Of a stretch of 22,933 bases of DNA, positions 19,259 through 22,933 are shown piece after piece. The stretch lies in the IMG/VR virus record IMGVR_UViG_3300044641_009570, positions 1 through 22,933 of that record, one strand, 5' to 3'. The DNA comes from a virus. Position 1 is the first letter of the stretch. Every line of letters begins with the position of its first letter. The position numbers and the translations under genes were made by a program. The notes below the pieces were generated by a model. It was given only the letters and a program-made list of their open reading frames with translations. It was not told the origin of the DNA and did not search any database.

Positions 19259-21327
19259 CGAAAACTACTCCATCCAACCATTGGTTATAAACTGCTATTC
19301 CTTCAGGACTGTATTTCTTCATATTGTCAACAAATGGTCTGCAAAATGACTTTAAATCTTCTGCAGTTTTTCCAGGATTATTTCTAACATAAAAGTCTAC
19401 TGCAGTTTTAAACTTTAATTTTGTTATCCACCCATAAGCTGGACCACCACCATATTCTCCCCAAGGGGAGAATTTCCAATTAGGATTTCCGGATGAATCA
19501 GTTATTAATTTTAAAAGTTGAACTTGTACAGCTGGCCAAAAAAGGATTGGATCAGCATACTTTCTTCCTCCACCTATACCTTCAGTTTTAAATATAGTTT
19601 CCATTAATGCAGTTGCTTGTTCTTTTGTAGTAATTCCTAAAGATGCATGATCTTTAAAGACTAAATGTAAGAGCTTTACTTTTTTTGAAGTTATTTTTCC
19701 ATTATTTATACTTGGAACATTAACAAACATATCAAGACGCTCACTGACCCCTTCTCCGTAAAAATTTACTTGCCAAAAACCAAAAGAATAATCACCAGTA
19801 GTAATCTTGCCATTAAATCCACCTGACTGAAAATGCGACTCTCTCTCTGTTATGGCCATAAAAAGAGCTGCTTGTTGTGGTTTAAATTTACCAAATTCTA
19901 CAAGAGCCGTATACAGAGCATTTTTATTTTTTATTACCTTGTCTGGTTGATTAATTGCACTTTGATACAACTCGGGCTCAAATATTAATTGTTCAGAAGA
20001 GCCGGGTGTGCCTACTGGAGTTGTGGGGTCCCAAGGAGATCCTGGATCAGCTATTGTATAATCTAAATAAGTTCCTGCTCTTTCTGGTGAAAAAGCTATA
20101 TGGATATGATTCTGGTGACCGGTATTAGCACTGAAGTTTACTTTTTTTAAATTTTTATATTTTTTTTGAATAATGCCATTTACACCAGCAGCTTTCGATG
20201 ATGTAAACTCATTTCCACCCTGCACTATTCCAAACTCATCTGCTAGCCTATCATCGAAGACCACGAGATCTGGAAGAAGGCTTTCGTCCAAGTGTAACAT
20301 AGCATCTAATAAAATGGTAAAAGCTTTTTTATTATTTTCTAAATTCCTTGGCTCTAAATTAATTAAGCTTGAATCAATACTTCCAATATGAAAACAGTCT
20401 ATCCCTCTTCCAGAAGAATGGTCATTAAGTCTCTTGCCATCTGCGATTGCGCCACTACCTTCTATCATTGCATCTCTACCTAAATCAAATCCACCAGTTA
20501 ATTTAATTTTTGTATTTATTGATAAAAGAAATTCTATAAGATTAGCACATGGGTACACATGTTTACCGTTTGCTCTTTCTATATTAAAACTAGAATCTAT
20601 TTCTATACCTGCAGATCCTGCGGAATTTGTTGCTCCAATAGTTATTCCTTTATCTAATTTCTTAAAAGCATCTGCTTTAAAAGGAATTGATTCATTGACA
20701 GCGATACCTTTTGATTTTAGTTCTTTAATTTTATCCTCAAAAACAGATACTTCTTCCTGGGATAAGTCTTCTTTTAGTGTGTATACTCTTATCTCTGACT
20801 GTCCACCATTTGTTGGGTCAAAATTATAATCGGATGAATCCTCATGATTACTAGAATCATTACTTGCCGGAGAACCAGATCCACCTTGTAGATTATTTTC
20901 TAAGTTAGCAAAAAAGTTTCTTGAACCATAAGGTAAAGAGTTTGAACCCAAAGAGCTCTTGGCAACTATCTGATGAAAAGCTGCAGCTCCGAACTAACTT
21001 TGCATTGGGGTTGCTGCTATTTGGATCCTGTATGACGATGTTCTTGTCATCTGCCCCGCTTATGCTTCCCAATATTCCATTAATACTAGATTGAGCGGAC
21101 TGATTTGATAACTGCAAAGCAAAAGCTGGATTTCTATACAACGCATCTCCGGCTAACACACTTTGAAGATCTCTTTGAGTTAAGCTTCTAGAGGCATCTC
21201 CTGATTGAGAAAACGATGTAACAACTGGTTCTCCTGTAGGTAGATTTCCGTAAAAATTATTAGAAGTTTTTCTAGCTATAGAAGATGTATCTGTTAAGTC
21301 TTCGATTGAATAATTAAAATCGCTCAT
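19251..21327 (-). CDS. Tail-associated cell-wall hydrolase (691 residues): M15-like peptidase plus transglycosylase-like domain, read through a +1 frameshift at CGGA
   Basis: ATG 21327 starts two bases after the previous stop. Frame 0 reads 112 codons to GTT CGG AGC; if unshifted it ends at TAA 20905 with a Cys/Phe-rich tail of 27 residues after the Arg. The +1 frame gives GAAAFHQIVAKSSLGSNSLP and runs to TAA 19251. No ATG occurs in it before about residue 287 of the joined protein; the apparent separate start is a TTG at 20951. Around 300-410 are NDHSSGRGID (H303, D310) and HQNHIHIAF (H407, H409), matching the zinc-binding S-x-H-x-x-G-x-x-x-D and H-x-H motifs of M15 / D,D-peptidase-like enzymes. 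Around 480-525 are AITERESHF (E496 likely catalytic) and SFGFWQVNF, matching lysozyme-like transglycosylases. The enzyme would cut both peptide and glycan parts of peptidoglycan at entry. Confidence 0.88.
20988..20991 (-). promoter_or_regulatory. +1 recoding site CGGA, site 1 (wall-hydrolase gene)
   Basis: Frame 0 reads TTA GTT CGG AGC TGC; the +1 frame reads TTA GTT, then GGA GCT GCA GCT TTT. The +1 frame has a TAG just upstream (overlapping TTAGTT), and frame 0 stops at 20905, so the shift must lie in this roughly 90-base interval; CGGA sits at its very start. An AGCTGCAGCT palindrome follows the site directly, not seen at the other three. Confidence 0.87.
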
Positions 21328-21328
21328 A

Positions 21329-22933
21329 TTACATGTCCCTATCTACTTTTATTTGACTTGGAAGAGCTGCCATCTCAGTTGTATCTATTACCGACCTTTG
21401 TTCAACTAGTAGATCTCTTGTATAAACTTTAGCTAAATTATTTACAATAAGTTCATAGTTTAATGATGCTGGAGTTCCATCGCTATAGAACTCATCCCAT
21501 TCTATATTTGGCCATTCTGAAACTTTTCCATATATATATTCAAGAACTTTAACTGCAAAAAAAGCATTATAATATCTTCTAAACTTTGGAGTCATTGACT
21601 GCAACGGCGAACTTGCATATAGGGAATAGTAATCTTTATTTCCACTGCCACCTACGGTTAAGTTATTGTAGACTTCTTCGCAGGTATTAAATATTTCTTT
21701 AAATCTTTCAATAAACACTGGTTCAGCTAAATTTAATTTTAACTTTTTATCTAATAAATCGGATAGTGATAGTTTTAAAGATGTAGTAAATATAGAGTTG
21801 ACTTCTTTAGCTATATTTTCTACAGCTTCTTTATCAGACTTATAAAATATAACACCCAGAGATCTGCTGCCAAAAATATCTTTTTCATAATAGTCTGATT
21901 TGTTATGAACATTTCCTGCATCAAAATTTTCCTCTGCAAGAGATGCAGTTACTTTTTTTCTATCAGGAGATAGTCTGACAATAATTAGCTTATCTTTAAG
22001 CGCAGACTCTACATAGGCTAATGATTTTCCTCCAGGTGAAAGATAGTTAACTTTTGACCATTCCTTGACGCTGTCTGAGATTGGTAATCTTAGTGCAACT
22101 GCATCCGTTGAAGTTAATCCAATAACTGGTGAGGTAGTTGAAATACTAAAAGTATTTGATGTTACCGATTCAACCTTGGCAGCTGAGCTAACAGATGGAA
22201 AGGTTTCTGAACTTTGATTAAAAACTACAGTATCATCAACCTCAAAGGAATGAGGAGCAACAGTTGTAAAGGTAGCTTTGTTTACTACTTCGCCTGGAAT
22301 GTCTTCCACTTTATATGATTGAAGTTTAAAATTAATTCCATTATTTGTTGAAACAGCAGATTTAATTACATTTAATTCAGGAGTGTCTATTCCAAGAAAA
22401 CGCACTGTGAATGGAGTTTTAGTTGAATCAAAAATATCAACTACGTCTATAGTGTCACCGTCTGTAACTTCTGTAACCCTGCATATCACTTTAAAGAATC
22501 TATTAAGTCCGGCTTTTTCAGGGCCTATTCCTGAGTATCTAAGTACTTGAGAGTTAACTAGTGCATTCTCTAAGTCTATATACCTAACTAAATCGTTTAT
22601 TTCTTTTTCTTTCCATCCAAGATTTTTTAGCAGATCGTTTGTTCTAATGTAACTATATCCCTGCTCTGTTCTAACCTTACTTGAAACTCCTAAGATTCCA
22701 GGAAGAAGCTTCTTTGTATGATATCTGCCAACTACCATTCCTTGACCACTTTGATTAAGGCCGGCATCCATAGCTCTTCCGTTCCTGTTTAGGTATTGGA
22801 TATAACAACCGTGTTGATCTAGCACATTGTCTCTAATCCAGCTCCAGCCCTTCCATGCTGCCTTTCCTCCAATTCCAGCACCTATTCCAGTAGCAGCGCC
22901 TACAACTAGTGCTCCGGCCCCAGGAACAGCTAG
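21329..22933 (-). CDS. C-terminal 534 residues of a large tail protein with glycine-zipper segment and split SNase nuclease domain
   Basis: The frame is open from the right edge to TAA 21329; the GTG at 22825 is internal, since coding continues upstream as VVGAATGIGAGIGGKAAWKG. That Gly/Ala-rich segment (visible residues 1-26) is a glycine-zipper or membrane-active type. From about 147 comes a staphylococcal-nuclease-like domain: VTEVTDGDTIDV, VRFLGIDTPEL (Arg, Asp and Glu equivalent to R35, D40 and E43 of the S. aureus enzyme), and after a gap DIFGSRSLGVIFY (Arg equivalent to R87). Active-site residues look intact. About 60 residues are inserted between the two halves (ATFTTVAPHSFEVDDTVVF and onward), resembling a small beta repeat of tail proteins. 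The rest is helical. Position upstream of the hub genes would fit the C-terminus of a tape-measure or tail-tip protein; this is inference. Confidence 0.83.
   Translation of the reverse strand, partial: LAVPGAGALVVGAATGIGAGIGGKAAWKGWSWIRDNVLDQHGCYIQYLNRNGRAMDAGLNQSGQGMVVGRYHTKKLLPGILGVSSKVRTEQGYSYIRTNDLLKNLGWKEKEINDLVRYIDLENALVNSQVLRYSGIGPEKAGLNRFFKVICRVTEVTDGDTIDVVDIFDSTKTPFTVRFLGIDTPELNVIKSAVSTNNGINFKLQSYKVEDIPGEVVNKATFTTVAPHSFEVDDTVVFNQSSETFPSVSSAAKVESVTSNTFSISTTSPVIGLTSTDAVALRLPISDSVKEWSKVNYLSPGGKSLAYVESALKDKLIIVRLSPDRKKVTASLAEENFDAGNVHNKSDYYEKDIFGSRSLGVIFYKSDKEAVENIAKEVNSIFTTSLKLSLSDLLDKKLKLNLAEPVFIERFKEIFNTCEEVYNNLTVGGSGNKDYYSLYASSPLQSMTPKFRRYYNAFFAVKVLEYIYGKVSEWPNIEWDEFYSDGTPASLNYELIVNNLAKVYTRDLLVEQRSVIDTTEMAALPSQIKVDRDM

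Noticed and set aside
42-20829. Plus-strand open frames of 60-155 codons.
   Set aside because: They lie antisense inside well-supported minus-strand genes, have unnatural composition and no ribosome sites in a consistent arrangement.
2518-20991. A conserved downstream hairpin or upstream Shine-Dalgarno-like stimulator at the frameshift sites.
   Set aside because: Weak local pairings exist at individual sites (palindrome after site 1, four-base stem at site 2, TCCG after site 3), but none is shared.
349-21327. Sequencing or assembly error, or gene decay, as the cause of the four frame breaks.
   Set aside because: All four breaks have the same direction and the same CGGA context, none is in a homopolymer, no other damage is seen, and CGG is otherwise unused. 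Random errors would not produce this.
1-22933. tRNA genes (including one that might read CGGA), CRISPR arrays, insertion sequences, promoters and terminators.
   Set aside because: The coding frames are continuous across the whole window with almost no intergenic bases, and I saw none of these. A decoding tRNA, if it exists, must lie outside the window.
1-22933. A Mycoplasma/Spiroplasma-type code, in which CGG can be unassigned.
   Set aside because: TGA ends several genes here (for example at 349, 5278, 15431 and 18237), and Trp is encoded by TGG, so genetic code 4 does not apply.

Overview
The window is a block of structural genes from an AT-rich tailed phage (or prophage) with a contractile tail. 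All genes lie on the minus strand, packed end to start with overlaps of a few bases, and there is no intergenic space that could hold a promoter, terminator or RNA gene. Recognisable baseplate families (gpV-like OB spike, gp25/gpW, gpJ) appear in P2-like order, which points to a myovirus. A tail-associated protein with an M15-type peptidase and a transglycosylase-like domain, and a peptidoglycan-binding domain in another large protein, indicate a host with a peptidoglycan wall. TGA and TAA both end genes and Trp is TGG, so this is not a Mycoplasma-type code. I cannot name the species or host.

In transcription order (right to left): the end of a large protein with a glycine-zipper segment and a split nuclease (SNase) domain (22933-21329); a two-domain cell-wall hydrolase (21327-19251); the OB-fold spike protein (19258-18895); an unknown baseplate-region protein (18893-18237); gp25/W (18244-17864); baseplate J (17858-16689); a calcineurin-like phosphoesterase (16672-15431); a 1538-residue gpI-like protein with Ig-like domains (15405-10788); an 1835-residue protein with a peptidoglycan-binding domain (10785-5278); two apparently related helix-plus-beta proteins of about 872 and 775 residues (5297-2679 and 2677-349); and the start of another gene (352-1). 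Together they would build the tail tip: hub and spike, wall-cutting enzymes, wedge proteins, and outer fibres or adhesins.

The main discovery is a recoding signal. Four genes (775 aa, 1538 aa, OB spike, wall hydrolase) are each split into two reading frames, and in all four the frames join by a +1 shift at the same tetranucleotide, CGGA, where frame 0 reads CGG. By my hand scan of about 7,600 codons, in-frame CGG occurs nowhere else in the window. The codon before CGG differs each time (GTT, AAG, TAT, TCA), as does the base after the A, so CGGA itself is the only shared signal. This looks like programmed +1 frameshifting at an otherwise unused codon, or true quadruplet decoding of CGGA, used several times in one tail module. 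A second unexplained pattern is 24 dispersed Ala/Ser-Thr-Pro tripeptides in the 1538-residue protein, almost absent from its neighbours.
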